Shown here one piece after another: positions 25,029-31,590 of a stretch of 40,958 nt of DNA. Source of the stretch: Spirochaetales bacterium Spiro_07 (GTDB lineage Bacteria; Spirochaetota; Spirochaetia; Treponematales; Treponemataceae); the NCBI GenBank assembly GCA_001603145.1, contig LVBI01000035.1, positions 1 through 40,958 of the forward strand, read 5' to 3'. A model generated the notes under the pieces. It saw only the letters and a list, made by a program, of their open reading frames with translations, was not told where the DNA came from and searched no databases. Positions within the stretch are counted from its first letter, which is position 1; every line of letters begins with the position of its first letter. The translations under genes were made by a program, and so were the position numbers.

Positions 25029-26165
25029 TTAACTGTTCTCCATTTGCTCAAGCATCTGCTTGGCGATTACATCGTCAGGGTCAAATTCAAGCACCGCAAG
25101 GAAAAACTTTCTTGCCTGCGCAATATCGCCGCTTTTCATTGAAACATAGCCGAGGTTAGACATAATCTTTGTGTTGTCAGGCTCAAGGCTCAAAGCGCGC
25201 ACCAGAAGCTTCTTAGCTTCGTCAAGCTCGCCAAGCTCAAGCAGACAGATTGCAAGCTCGTTGAACGTGTCTGTGTTTTCGCCGCCGCACTCAAGCGCCT
25301 GCTTGAAAGCAGCTTTTGCGTCTTCCCAGCGTTCAAGCCGCCTTAAAGCCCAGCCGAGCATAAACCATGCGTTCCAGACTTTCGGGTTCTTTTCAAGGAA
25401 CTGGCGGATTTGCTCCATGCCCTTCTGTTCTTCGCCCATAGCAATAAAGTCATAAGCAGCCTTAAACTGTTCGTCTTCAAGGTTTCTTGAAGAAATGTCA
25501 GCAACAATTTCGGCGGCGCGGTCATGCTTGTAGCGCTCGTTTTCAGACAAGCTGTTGATGTCGGCAGCAGAAACAAGCGAAAGATAAGTTTCAAGCACTT
25601 CTTTGGCGCGTGCAAAATTCTTCTGCTTAAGAAAGAAAAAGCCCGCATTGAAAAAAGCGTCAGGCACGGTGTTTTCTGCTGTCATAGCCTGTCTGTAATA
25701 TGCATAAGCCTGATCATCGCAGGCATCAGCGTCTTCTGATAAGCCAGACTTTCTGTATGAAGAGCCGCGCTCGTCATAGAAAAGCGCAGAATTTACAAGT
25801 GTTCCTACATCATCCGGGTCAAAGCCGCGGAGTGCAGCAAAAATTTCTTCTGCAATGTCATAGTCTTCGTTGCGTGCTTTCAAGATTGCGGCTTCGGTCA
25901 GCTCTTTCTTTATATCTGGCCTTACAGCCTTAAGAAGAGAGCGGTAATATGGCAAATGAACATTGTCTTTTTCATAAGCCATAATCGTCAACATTCCGGC
26001 CAGAATCATTTCCCAAGAAAGCGTTGAGCTGTCAAGCTGGTCTTCCATTCCGGCAGTTTTCTGCACAGGCAGAGGAATCGTAACGTCAATCTGAAATGCA
26101 TTAGCCGGAACATGAAAATCTTCCGGAATCGTGATGTACACGACAGAATCAAGTGGATTTTGCAT
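25029..26165 (-). CDS. TPR-repeat protein
   Basis: A 378-aa soluble protein with no signal peptide. The C-terminal half (about residues 245-375) holds at least three clear tetratricopeptide repeats, such as V-W-N-A-W-F-M-L-G-W-A-L-R-R and A-K-K-L-L-V-R-A-L-S-L-E-P-D-N; degenerate repeats occupy 135-240. It probably acts as a scaffold. It begins 11 bp after the PilZ gene on the same strand and has no obvious ribosome site, so it is probably translated by coupling. A link to c-di-GMP signalling is inferred from this pairing only. Confidence 0.88.
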   Translation of the reverse strand: MQNPLDSVVYITIPEDFHVPANAFQIDVTIPLPVQKTAGMEDQLDSSTLSWEMILAGMLTIMAYEKDNVHLPYYRSLLKAVRPDIKKELTEAAILKARNEDYDIAEEIFAALRGFDPDDVGTLVNSALFYDERGSSYRKSGLSEDADACDDQAYAYYRQAMTAENTVPDAFFNAGFFFLKQKNFARAKEVLETYLSLVSAADINSLSENERYKHDRAAEIVADISSRNLEDEQFKAAYDFIAMGEEQKGMEQIRQFLEKNPKVWNAWFMLGWALRRLERWEDAKAAFKQALECGGENTDTFNELAICLLELGELDEAKKLLVRALSLEPDNTKIMSNLGYVSMKSGDIAQARKFFLAVLEFDPDDVIAKQMLEQMENS

Positions 26166-26176
26166 AGTCTTTTCTT

Positions 26177-27016
26177 TTAGTTTTGAGAGTCATTGCCCGC
26201 AGCATCGTTTTCAGCAAGCTGATTCATGCGGACATCTGTAATATAATTATTGATGCGGAGTTTATAAGCCATCGGCACAGATTTTTCGTCGTAAAGTATG
26301 CGCGCAACAACCAAATCTTTGCGGCCTTCAATCTCATCCACAGCTACAACAACGCCGCGTACATAGATTGTCTCGCGCGGGTCTTCAAACTCAAAGCGAA
26401 CCATCACAATCTGCTTGATGATGAACGCCTTTAGCCCGACAAGAATGAGCTTTGCGCCCGAAAATGATATATCTCTCAAGACGCAGTGGCGCGGCACGTT
26501 CTGCACATAAACAATCGATTCTTCGTTCTGCAGCCCAAGCTTGCGCTTAGAATTCGGGTTGAGCGCAATGCGTTCCTCGCGGCGGCGCACGGCGTTTGCG
26601 TTTGCTTCAAGAAGGCTGCCCATTGTGGCTATCAAATCATCGGGCGGACGGTTGACGTAACTCAAAGTGACGACAACCAGATCATCTGAATTCATGTATG
26701 GAACAAAATCATCAAAGCGTGTGTTGACAAAAAAGACTATCGGCTGAGAATCTGCCGGCATAAAGCAAAAATGAAGGTTCACAGACGAATTTTTCTTCAT
26801 GGCTGCAAAAGCGCCGCCTGTTTTGCTGACGACAACCTTTGAGGCAAGAAGAGAAACTGAATTTAATATGCACGGCCATTGACCGCCTGCACATTTTATA
26901 AAGATTTGCCTTGGATTCAGGCAAAGTGTCTTGATAATTTCTTTGGTGAAAACAACGTCAATATCACGATACATATCGTAATACCGGCTAAGCTGCTGAC
27001 TAGTAACCACGCCCAT
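26177..27016 (-). CDS. PilZ-domain protein with N-terminal extension (PlzA-like)
   Basis: A 279-aa c-di-GMP receptor candidate. Residues 1-135 form the extra N-terminal domain seen in spirochaete PilZ proteins (PilZN3 type), and residues 140-250 the PilZ barrel, with the arginine motif R-R-R-E-E-R (144-149) and D-I-S-F-S-G-A (182-188), the two c-di-GMP contacts. The overall plan matches Borrelia PlzA. ATG 27016 is preferred over TTG 27022 because a -10 box ends only 7 nt before it; no ribosome site is present. It is followed by the TPR gene after an 11-bp gap. Confidence 0.88.
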   Translation of the reverse strand: MGVVTSQQLSRYYDMYRDIDVVFTKEIIKTLCLNPRQIFIKCAGGQWPCILNSVSLLASKVVVSKTGGAFAAMKKNSSVNLHFCFMPADSQPIVFFVNTRFDDFVPYMNSDDLVVVTLSYVNRPPDDLIATMGSLLEANANAVRRREERIALNPNSKRKLGLQNEESIVYVQNVPRHCVLRDISFSGAKLILVGLKAFIIKQIVMVRFEFEDPRETIYVRGVVVAVDEIEGRKDLVVARILYDEKSVPMAYKLRINNYITDVRMNQLAENDAAGNDSQN

Positions 27017-27023
27017 AAACAAA

Positions 27024-27052
27024 ATGATAATTTATTATGGGGGATTCGTCAA
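27024..27052 (-). promoter_or_regulatory. Leaderless-type promoter of the PilZ gene
   Basis: On the minus strand: TTGACG, a 17-nt spacer and TATCAT, which ends 7 nt before the ATG at 27016. No Shine-Dalgarno sequence can fit between. Confidence 0.55.
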
Positions 27053-27310
27053 TGCGTTTTGCATTAGCTTAATCTTTGGAAAAAGCTTTATCTAGCAAAA
27101 CGGCCAAGATTTGCCGAAAGGCAAATCTTGTAACGAATGTACAACTGGGTTTGCAAAAGCTTTATCTACAGAAAAAGCTTAATTAGCAAACCCTGCAAGT
27201 TTTGCTAACGCAAAACTTGTAATGGATGCACAACTGGGGTTGCAATGGCTTTATCTACGGAAAAAGCTCAATCGGCAAACCCTGTAAAGAGTGCACAAGG
27301 AACGCTCTCT
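27040..27310. repeat. Near-tandem repeat block with differing hairpins, 89-bp period
   Basis: Units share GCTTTATCTA-GAAAAAGCT-AAT-GCAAA flanks and TGTAA-G-ATG-ACAACTGGG; these recur at 27129 and 27218, 89 bp apart, with a shorter third copy near 27283. Each unit has its own hairpin: AAGATTTGCC/GGCAAATCTT at 27106-27129 and AAGTTTTGC/GCAAAACTT at 27197-27218. No gene is present between 27053 and 27508. Confidence 0.8.
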
Positions 27311-27467
27311 AAAGAGATGTGCCAATGCCGCTTTTGGGCATTGGCTTGAGATTTTGCGGAGCAAAATCGGCACTCCTCGCCCTCTTGCTACTGTGCTTTA
27401 TCATAAAACCAGCAGATCCGACAATGGCACCGACAAAGAAAAAGCACAATTATTTTAGGCAAAAGCA

Positions 27468-27496
27468 TTGACATTTTTTTAATATGCGTGTATTCT
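27468..27496 (+). promoter_or_regulatory. tRNA promoter
   Basis: TTGACA (27468-27473), a 17-nt spacer and TATTCT (27491-27496), 12 nt before the tRNA-Asp gene. Confidence 0.8.
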
Positions 27497-27508
27497 ACTA
27501 CACATCAC

Positions 27509-27582
27509 GGGGGCGTAGCGAAGCTGGTTATCGCGCTGGCCTGTCACGCCGGAGATCGCGGGTTCGAGCCCCGTCGCTCCCG
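27509..27582 (+). tRNA. tRNA-Asp (anticodon GTC)
   Basis: A 74-nt cloverleaf: acceptor GGGGGCG with CGCTCCC, D-arm with TGGTTA, anticodon stem CTGGC/GCCGG around CTGTCAC, T-arm GCGGG-TTCGAGC-CCCGT and discriminator G. CCA is not encoded. Confidence 0.96.
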
Positions 27583-27585
27583 TCT

Positions 27586-27615
27586 AGCTCACTTGATTAG
27601 TGAGCTCTTTTTTTT
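27586..27615 (+). terminator. Terminator after tRNA-Asp
   Basis: AGCTCACT-TGATT-AGTGAGCT followed by C and eight T residues. Confidence 0.92.
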
Positions 27616-27742
27616 AGCGCCTGTACAGAGTTTGTCTGGCGCATCGAGGAAAAAGCCGTGCAAAAGCACTTGCAATTTCCGCCAAACTCTGATTTTATAT
27701 ACTTTACTTGGATTTTGCTGGGATTCCAGTGAAGTCCGTCAA

Positions 27743-27814
27743 CGGGTAGTAGCGCAGGGGTAGCGCGCTTGGTTCGGGACCAAGAAGTCGGGGGTTCAAA
27801 TCCCCCCTGCCCGA
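27743..27814 (+). tRNA. tRNA-Pro (anticodon CGG)
   Basis: A 72-nt cloverleaf: acceptor CGGGTAG with CTGCCCG, anticodon stem CTTGG/CCAAG around TTCGGGA, T-arm GGGGG-TTCAAAT-CCCCC and discriminator A. CCA is not encoded. A TATACT at 27698-27703 may be its -10 box. Confidence 0.96.
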
Positions 27815-27816
27815 CT

Positions 27817-27846
27817 AAAGACTTTCCATCAACGGAAAGTCTTTTT
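27817..27846 (+). terminator. Terminator after tRNA-Pro
   Basis: AAAGACTTTCC (27817-27827) pairs with GGAAAGTCTTT (27834-27844) over 11 bp, with a T-run at the end. Confidence 0.92.
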
Positions 27847-27928
27847 TATGCCCAAGCCGATTTGTAATATTCAGCAACACAACTTCCGCAAGTTTTTCCC
27901 AAAAAAGCATAGTTTTTGCAAAATTCAC

Positions 27929-27957
27929 TTGACACTTTATGGTATTTTATGTAATTT
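27929..27957 (+). promoter_or_regulatory. Promoter of the thioredoxin cluster
   Basis: TTGACA, a 17-nt spacer and TAATTT. The inverted repeat at 27957-27977 begins at the end of the -10 box, so a repressor bound there would block initiation. Confidence 0.6.
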
Positions 27958-27977
27958 AATTGTGTACAATACAATTA
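27957..27977. promoter_or_regulatory. Inverted repeat, candidate OhrR-type operator
   Basis: TAATTGT-N7-ACAATTA, a perfect 7-bp-arm inverted repeat. It contains TACAAT and ACAATT sequences resembling halves of OhrR boxes (TACAATT-N-AATTGTA in the literature), and a two-cysteine OhrR-like gene lies at the end of the cluster. Binding is inference. Confidence 0.5.
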
Positions 27978-27992
27978 CAAGCGAGGTATTTT

Positions 27993-28304
27993 ATGGAACT
28001 TACATTGACAAAATCTAATTTCAAATCAGAAGTTCTGGAATCAGACGTTCCAGTTCTCGTAGATTTCTGGGCTTCTTGGTGCGGCCCATGCAAGATGATG
28101 GGACCTGTCGTTTCAGAGATTGCCGAAGAAAAGCAGGGCACAATCAAAGTCGGCAAAGTCAACGTAGACGATGAAGCCGAGCTTGCCGCCGAATACGGCA
28201 TATCAAGCATCCCATGCTTTATCTTGTTCAAAGACGGAAAAGCCGAAAAGCAGGCTGTCGGCGGCATGGCGAAAGAAGATCTGCTCGAAAACTTCGGGCT
28301 TTAG
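27993..28304 (+). CDS. trxA: Thioredoxin
   Basis: A 103-aa cytoplasmic thioredoxin that reduces disulfides in target proteins, probably including the peroxidase encoded next. The active site is W-C-G-P-C (Cys30 and Cys33), with the buried aspartate in V-D-F-W and the cis-proline in S-I-P-C. The ATG at 27993 with GAGG 6 nt upstream gives the standard length; a longer frame from 27960 is rejected. It is followed by a glutathione-peroxidase gene 110 bp downstream. Confidence 0.97.
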   Translation: MELTLTKSNFKSEVLESDVPVLVDFWASWCGPCKMMGPVVSEIAEEKQGTIKVGKVNVDDEAELAAEYGISSIPCFILFKDGKAEKQAVGGMAKEDLLENFGL

Positions 28305-28414
28305 CAGCAAATCCGGCGGTTAAGCTGAAAAGCGGCACGCCGGAGCATCAGCAATAGCAGCCGGACAAGTTCCGGCAAGCTAAATCGTTTTAAGCAAATA
28401 ACTTGGAGACAAAC

Positions 28415-28891
28415 ATGAATTTATATGATTTTACTGTAAAAGACAATCTCGGCAACGATGTTCAGCTTTCAAAATACAAGGGCAAGGTTCTGCTCATTGT
28501 AAACACGGCAACAGGCTGCGGTTTTACGCCGCAATACGCCGGACTTCAAGAGCTTTATAACAAATATAATGCGCAGGGATTTGAAATCTTAGATTTTCCG
28601 TGCAACCAGTTTGCATCACAAGCACCCGGTACAGATGAAGAAATCTCGAAATTCTGCACGCTGAACTACAAAACAACTTTCCCGCGCTTCAAGAAAATCG
28701 AAGTGAACGGCGAAAACGCTGAGCCGCTTTACAAATTCCTCAAGGAAAAGCAGAAAGGTTTGGGCAAATCAGACATCAAATGGAACTTCACGAAATTTCT
28801 TGTTGACAAAGATGGAAACATCGTAAAGCGTTTTGCGCCGGTTGCAACCCCAGCTTCAATGGAAAATAACATCGCGGAGCTGTTGAAATGA
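28415..28891 (+). CDS. Glutathione peroxidase family (probably thioredoxin-dependent)
   Basis: A 158-aa peroxide-reducing enzyme. The catalytic tetrad is visible: peroxidatic Cys35 (T-A-T-G-C-G-F-T; cysteine, not selenocysteine), Gln69, Trp123 and Asn124 (W-N-F-T-K-F-L). Two further cysteines, C63 and C81, give a possible resolving Cys at C81, as in bacterial members that use thioredoxin rather than glutathione; this agrees with the trxA gene upstream. The start at ATG 28415 has GGAG 6 nt upstream. Its stop overlaps the MarR-type regulator gene by 4 bp (ATGA). Confidence 0.95.
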   Translation: MNLYDFTVKDNLGNDVQLSKYKGKVLLIVNTATGCGFTPQYAGLQELYNKYNAQGFEILDFPCNQFASQAPGTDEEISKFCTLNYKTTFPRFKKIEVNGENAEPLYKFLKEKQKGLGKSDIKWNFTKFLVDKDGNIVKRFAPVATPASMENNIAELLK

Positions 28892-29355
28892 GCGACTCAA
28901 ATAATCGCGAAAACCAAACCGAAGCAAGCTACGATTCGCTGCTTTTGCAGAATCAGCTGTGCTTTCCGCTTTATGCGTGTGCAAAAGAGATTGTGCGCCG
29001 CTACAAGCCGTTTCTTGACGAAATAGACCTGACCTACACGCAATACATTGCGATGATGGTCTTATGGGAAGAAAAATCTGTCAACGTGAAGGAACTCGGC
29101 GAGAAGCTTTTTCTTGATTCGGGCACGCTGACGCCGCTTTTAAAAATCTTGGAAAAGAAGCAGTACGTCAAACGGGAGCGTAGCCAGACTGACGAGCGTG
29201 TCGTCAACATCACCATAACTGAAAAAGGGCTTTCTCTAAGAGAAAAAGCTGTTTCAATTCCAGCGCAAATGTCGGGCTGCGTGAAAATCACCAAAGAAGA
29301 GGCTCAAACGCTATATTCGCTGCTCTACAAAATTTTGCGCCAGACTAGTAACTAG
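28888..29355 (+). CDS. MarR-family regulator, OhrR-like, two-cysteine type
   Basis: A 155-aa winged-helix regulator. N-Q-L-C-F-P-L-Y-A (Cys25) matches the reactive cysteine motif of OhrR organic-peroxide sensors, and Cys131 near the C-terminus matches the second cysteine of the two-Cys OhrR group. The DNA-binding wing region is D-S-G-T-L-T-P-L-L-K-I-L and D-E-R-V-V-N-I-T-I-T. It overlaps the peroxidase gene by 4 bp, so the peroxidase and its likely regulator are co-translated. The probable operator is the inverted repeat at 27957. Oxidant specificity is not shown by the sequence. Confidence 0.9.
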   Translation: MSDSNNRENQTEASYDSLLLQNQLCFPLYACAKEIVRRYKPFLDEIDLTYTQYIAMMVLWEEKSVNVKELGEKLFLDSGTLTPLLKILEKKQYVKRERSQTDERVVNITITEKGLSLREKAVSIPAQMSGCVKITKEEAQTLYSLLYKILRQTSN

Positions 29356-29390
29356 CATAAGCATGTTCAAGACCGTGCAACAACAAGTTC

Positions 29391-29547
29391 GATGGGGCTG
29401 ACTCAAAAGTATTGTCATGCTGAATTTATTTCAGCATCTACGCTATATATAGTGCATAGATTCCGAAACATTCAACCGTAGCGAGCGTGCGGTTGATGCG
29501 TAGCGGTCGGAATGACGCTACGCAACGAACTTTTTAGTCAGCCCATC
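29391..29547. repeat. 157-bp fold-back element with terminal inverted repeats
   Basis: Ends GATGGGGCTGACT at the left and AGTCAGCCCATC at the right. Inside are the hairpins GCTGAATTTATTTCAGC and TCCGAAAC...GTCGGAATGAC, with GTCAT at the left and AATGAC at the right. A second copy with the same plan lies at 36769-36899. It sits between two convergent genes. Confidence 0.8.
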
Positions 29548-29564
29548 TGAAAGCAACCGTGCGG

Positions 29565-29867
29565 TTATGCTTCAAAGTCTAAGCACGCACGGTTTGACAC
29601 AAACGGGCGCACCTTGTTTGTGGCCACTGCAACATGCTCAGGGTGCACTGTGTAGCCCTTCAGTGCGTCAAAAGACTCAAACGTAGAATCAAGCATCAGA
29701 TCTGCGTTTGAAGTGTCAAGCCGCCCTTCGGTTATCACCTTTATGTCGATAAGCCCAGGAATTCTGCCTTTCAGCCCTTCAAGACCGGCCTTTATTTCAG
29801 CCTTAACGCTTTTCTTTTCAGCTTCAGGCATTTCTTTCAAAGTCCAAACAATAATATGCTTTACCAT
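29565..29867 (-). CDS. Dabb (stress-response alpha/beta barrel) protein
   Basis: A 100-aa protein with the ferredoxin-like Dabb fold: M-V-K-H-I-I-V-W-T-L-K, the two-helix middle with G-L-K-G-R-I-P-G-L-I-D and the conserved Y-T-V-H-P-E-H-V-A-V near residue 72. Members form small dimers of mostly unknown role. AAGGA 7 nt before the ATG supports the start. It is 10 bp from the flavoprotein gene upstream and probably in the same transcript. Confidence 0.93.
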   Translation of the reverse strand: MVKHIIVWTLKEMPEAEKKSVKAEIKAGLEGLKGRIPGLIDIKVITEGRLDTSNADLMLDSTFESFDALKGYTVHPEHVAVATNKVRPFVSNRACLDFEA

Positions 29868-29877
29868 TTGCTAATCC

Positions 29878-30495
29878 TTATGATATGAAATTTGTCCATT
29901 TATGCGGTTCTTTTTCCGGCAAGCCGAACTTTTCTTTGCCAAGCTCAATTGATTTTATAAGAAAGCTCATATTCCGCGCAAGCACGCGTAATGTCTGCAT
30001 TCCTTCTTCATCCTGAACGGCTTCGCCGGCAGCACCGCCGTGGATATTATTCCAGTATTGGCTTGTGGCTACAGGCATTCCGCTGATTGTAAAGAACTTG
30101 TTCAGCACGTCGAATGTGGCGGTTGTGCCGCCGCGGCGCGCACAGACAAAGCCTGCACCAACTTTCATAGTTTTGTCGAACTGCGTGCTGTAAAAAAGCC
30201 GCTGCAAGAACGCAAGCACAGACGCATTAGGCGACGCATAATAAACAGGCGTTCCGACCACAATTCCGTCAGCTTTTTCAAATTTTGCGGCGAATTCGTT
30301 CACAGCGTCATCAAAAACGCACTTGCCTGTCTTTGAGCAAGAATTGCACGCGATGCAGCCGCGTATTTCCTTATTTCCGATATTGAAAATTTCAGTTTCA
30401 ATGCCCTGCCCTTCAAAGATTTTTTGCATTTCCTTAAGCCCATGCGAAGTGTTGCTGTTTGCGCGCGGGCTTCCGTTGACTAATAAGACTTTCAT
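29878..30495 (-). CDS. NADPH-dependent FMN reductase / iron-sulfur flavoprotein-like
   Basis: A 205-aa flavodoxin-fold protein. The FMN loop is N-G-S-P-R-A-N-S-N-T-S (residues 7-17), with G-T-P-V-Y-Y later. A C-I-A-C-N-S-C-S-K-T-G-K-C segment gives C-x2-C-x2-C-x5-C, the compact cluster-binding motif of iron-sulfur flavoproteins. Electron donor and acceptor are unknown. ATG 30495 with GAGAGG upstream is preferred; the longer frame from 30564 adds an unconserved 23 residues. Confidence 0.9.
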   Translation of the reverse strand: MKVLLVNGSPRANSNTSHGLKEMQKIFEGQGIETEIFNIGNKEIRGCIACNSCSKTGKCVFDDAVNEFAAKFEKADGIVVGTPVYYASPNASVLAFLQRLFYSTQFDKTMKVGAGFVCARRGGTTATFDVLNKFFTISGMPVATSQYWNNIHGGAAGEAVQDEEGMQTLRVLARNMSFLIKSIELGKEKFGLPEKEPHKWTNFIS

Positions 30496-30579
30496 ACACA
30501 CCTCTCGGCACAATTGTATACTGCCGCAAAGCATAAAGCAAGAAATGATTGCAGAAGGGCGCAAAATTTTGGCGGCACG

Positions 30580-31443
30580 CTATTTGCGGCTGCCCTTTCC
30601 TGCCACAAGCTCGAAGCTGCGCCCGGTCAAGTCGCAGAGCTTGTCAAAGTCTGTGGCAGCGGTGAGCGCAACCGTAATCCAGTGCTTTTTGTTCATGTGA
30701 TAAGCCGGAAAAATTGATTTTGCGTCTATAAGCAGCGGAATCTCATCGGGCGCGGCTTTTAAGTTTACGCACCAGACTTTGTCTTCAGCCGAAAATGGAA
30801 CTGCTGCCGCTTTGCCAGAATTTTCGCAAGATGAAGAAGCTGTGCCGGGCGTGGCTGATGCGGGCGCGGCAGCTCTTTCGGCATCAATTGCTTTTAAGCC
30901 GCTCTGCATCTGCCTGTAGGTTATGTCCATCGCAAGCGCGAACCATTTGCCGTTCGGGCAGCGGAACACAGCTGCATCAGCATAAGCTTCTGTATTTGCG
31001 CCAGATTTTGCGTTGGCCGCGCCTGTTCTTGCGCTTTTTGCTTCTGCAGCCCACGGAAATTCCGGCTTGACGGCAAAGCGGCGCTCAATAAAAGCAAAAT
31101 AGTCCTTGCGCAAGTCTGCCGATACACAGCAAGTCTTGCAAAACTCATCGATAAGACGCTGCACTTCCTCGCGGATTTCGCCGACAAAAGTGCCTTGCGC
31201 ACCCGGAACATCGAAAAGTGCATAACGCTCGCCAGTTTCGCCGTCAAAGACATGCGCCTCAAGCAAGCTTTTCTCAAGATTCAGCGTAAATTCGGCATAA
31301 AAAGCTGATAACGGCAAAGGCTTTTTGCAGCGCAAAATTTTGCCCGAACCAGCGGTTTCAGTTTCATCAACTTCAACAAAGCCGAAACTTTCGAGCTTTT
31401 CAGTCTTAGGCACAAAAGCAGAAAAAATGTGGCTATAATTCAT
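30580..31443 (-). CDS. YjbR/MmcQ-like protein with N-terminal extension
   Basis: A 287-aa soluble protein. The C-terminal part has MmcQ/YjbR features: Y-F-A-F-I-E-R-R-F, G-K-W-F-A-L-A-M-D, K-A-A-P-D-E-I-P-L-L-I and A-Y-H-M-N-K-K-H-W-I-T-V. It is interrupted by Ala-rich inserts near 165-180 and 225-245. The first 130 residues are an extra beta-rich domain (C-K-K-P-L-P-L-S-A-F-Y-A-E-F). YjbR domains are called DNA-binding by analogy only, and this protein could have another role. ATG 31443 has GGAG 5 nt upstream; the frame from 31488 is rejected. Confidence 0.85.
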   Translation of the reverse strand: MNYSHIFSAFVPKTEKLESFGFVEVDETETAGSGKILRCKKPLPLSAFYAEFTLNLEKSLLEAHVFDGETGERYALFDVPGAQGTFVGEIREEVQRLIDEFCKTCCVSADLRKDYFAFIERRFAVKPEFPWAAEAKSARTGAANAKSGANTEAYADAAVFRCPNGKWFALAMDITYRQMQSGLKAIDAERAAAPASATPGTASSSCENSGKAAAVPFSAEDKVWCVNLKAAPDEIPLLIDAKSIFPAYHMNKKHWITVALTAATDFDKLCDLTGRSFELVAGKGSRK

Positions 31444-31551
31444 CGTCACTCCGCAAGCATTATAGCACAACAAGAACATATCGCTCAAAAAAGTCTAGCC
31501 GCATTTCAGATACTTTATGCAAATTCTATTGATTTTTCAGATTGACTTAAA

Positions 31552-31567
31552 TGATAGGTTTCTATCA
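31552..31567. promoter_or_regulatory. Inverted repeat upstream of the aspartyl-protease-like gene
   Basis: TGATAG-GTTT-CTATCA lies 24 bp before the start codon at 31591. It may be an operator or a hairpin at the 5' end of the mRNA. No repressor gene is adjacent. Confidence 0.4.
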
Positions 31568-31590
31568 AAATAGAAGACAGGGAATAAAAA

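Noticed and set aside
27040..27310. Possible CRISPR array
   Set aside because: Only two or three imperfect units with an 89-bp period, no constant-length spacers and no cas genes; the units contain their own differing hairpins.
27488..27763. 91-codon open frame
   Set aside because: It runs through the tRNA-Asp gene and its terminator into tRNA-Pro; no ribosome site.
28305..28414. Terminator between trxA and the peroxidase gene
   Set aside because: Hairpins such as GCCGGA-CAAG-TTCCGGC are present but no T-run follows, so read-through from trxA cannot be excluded.
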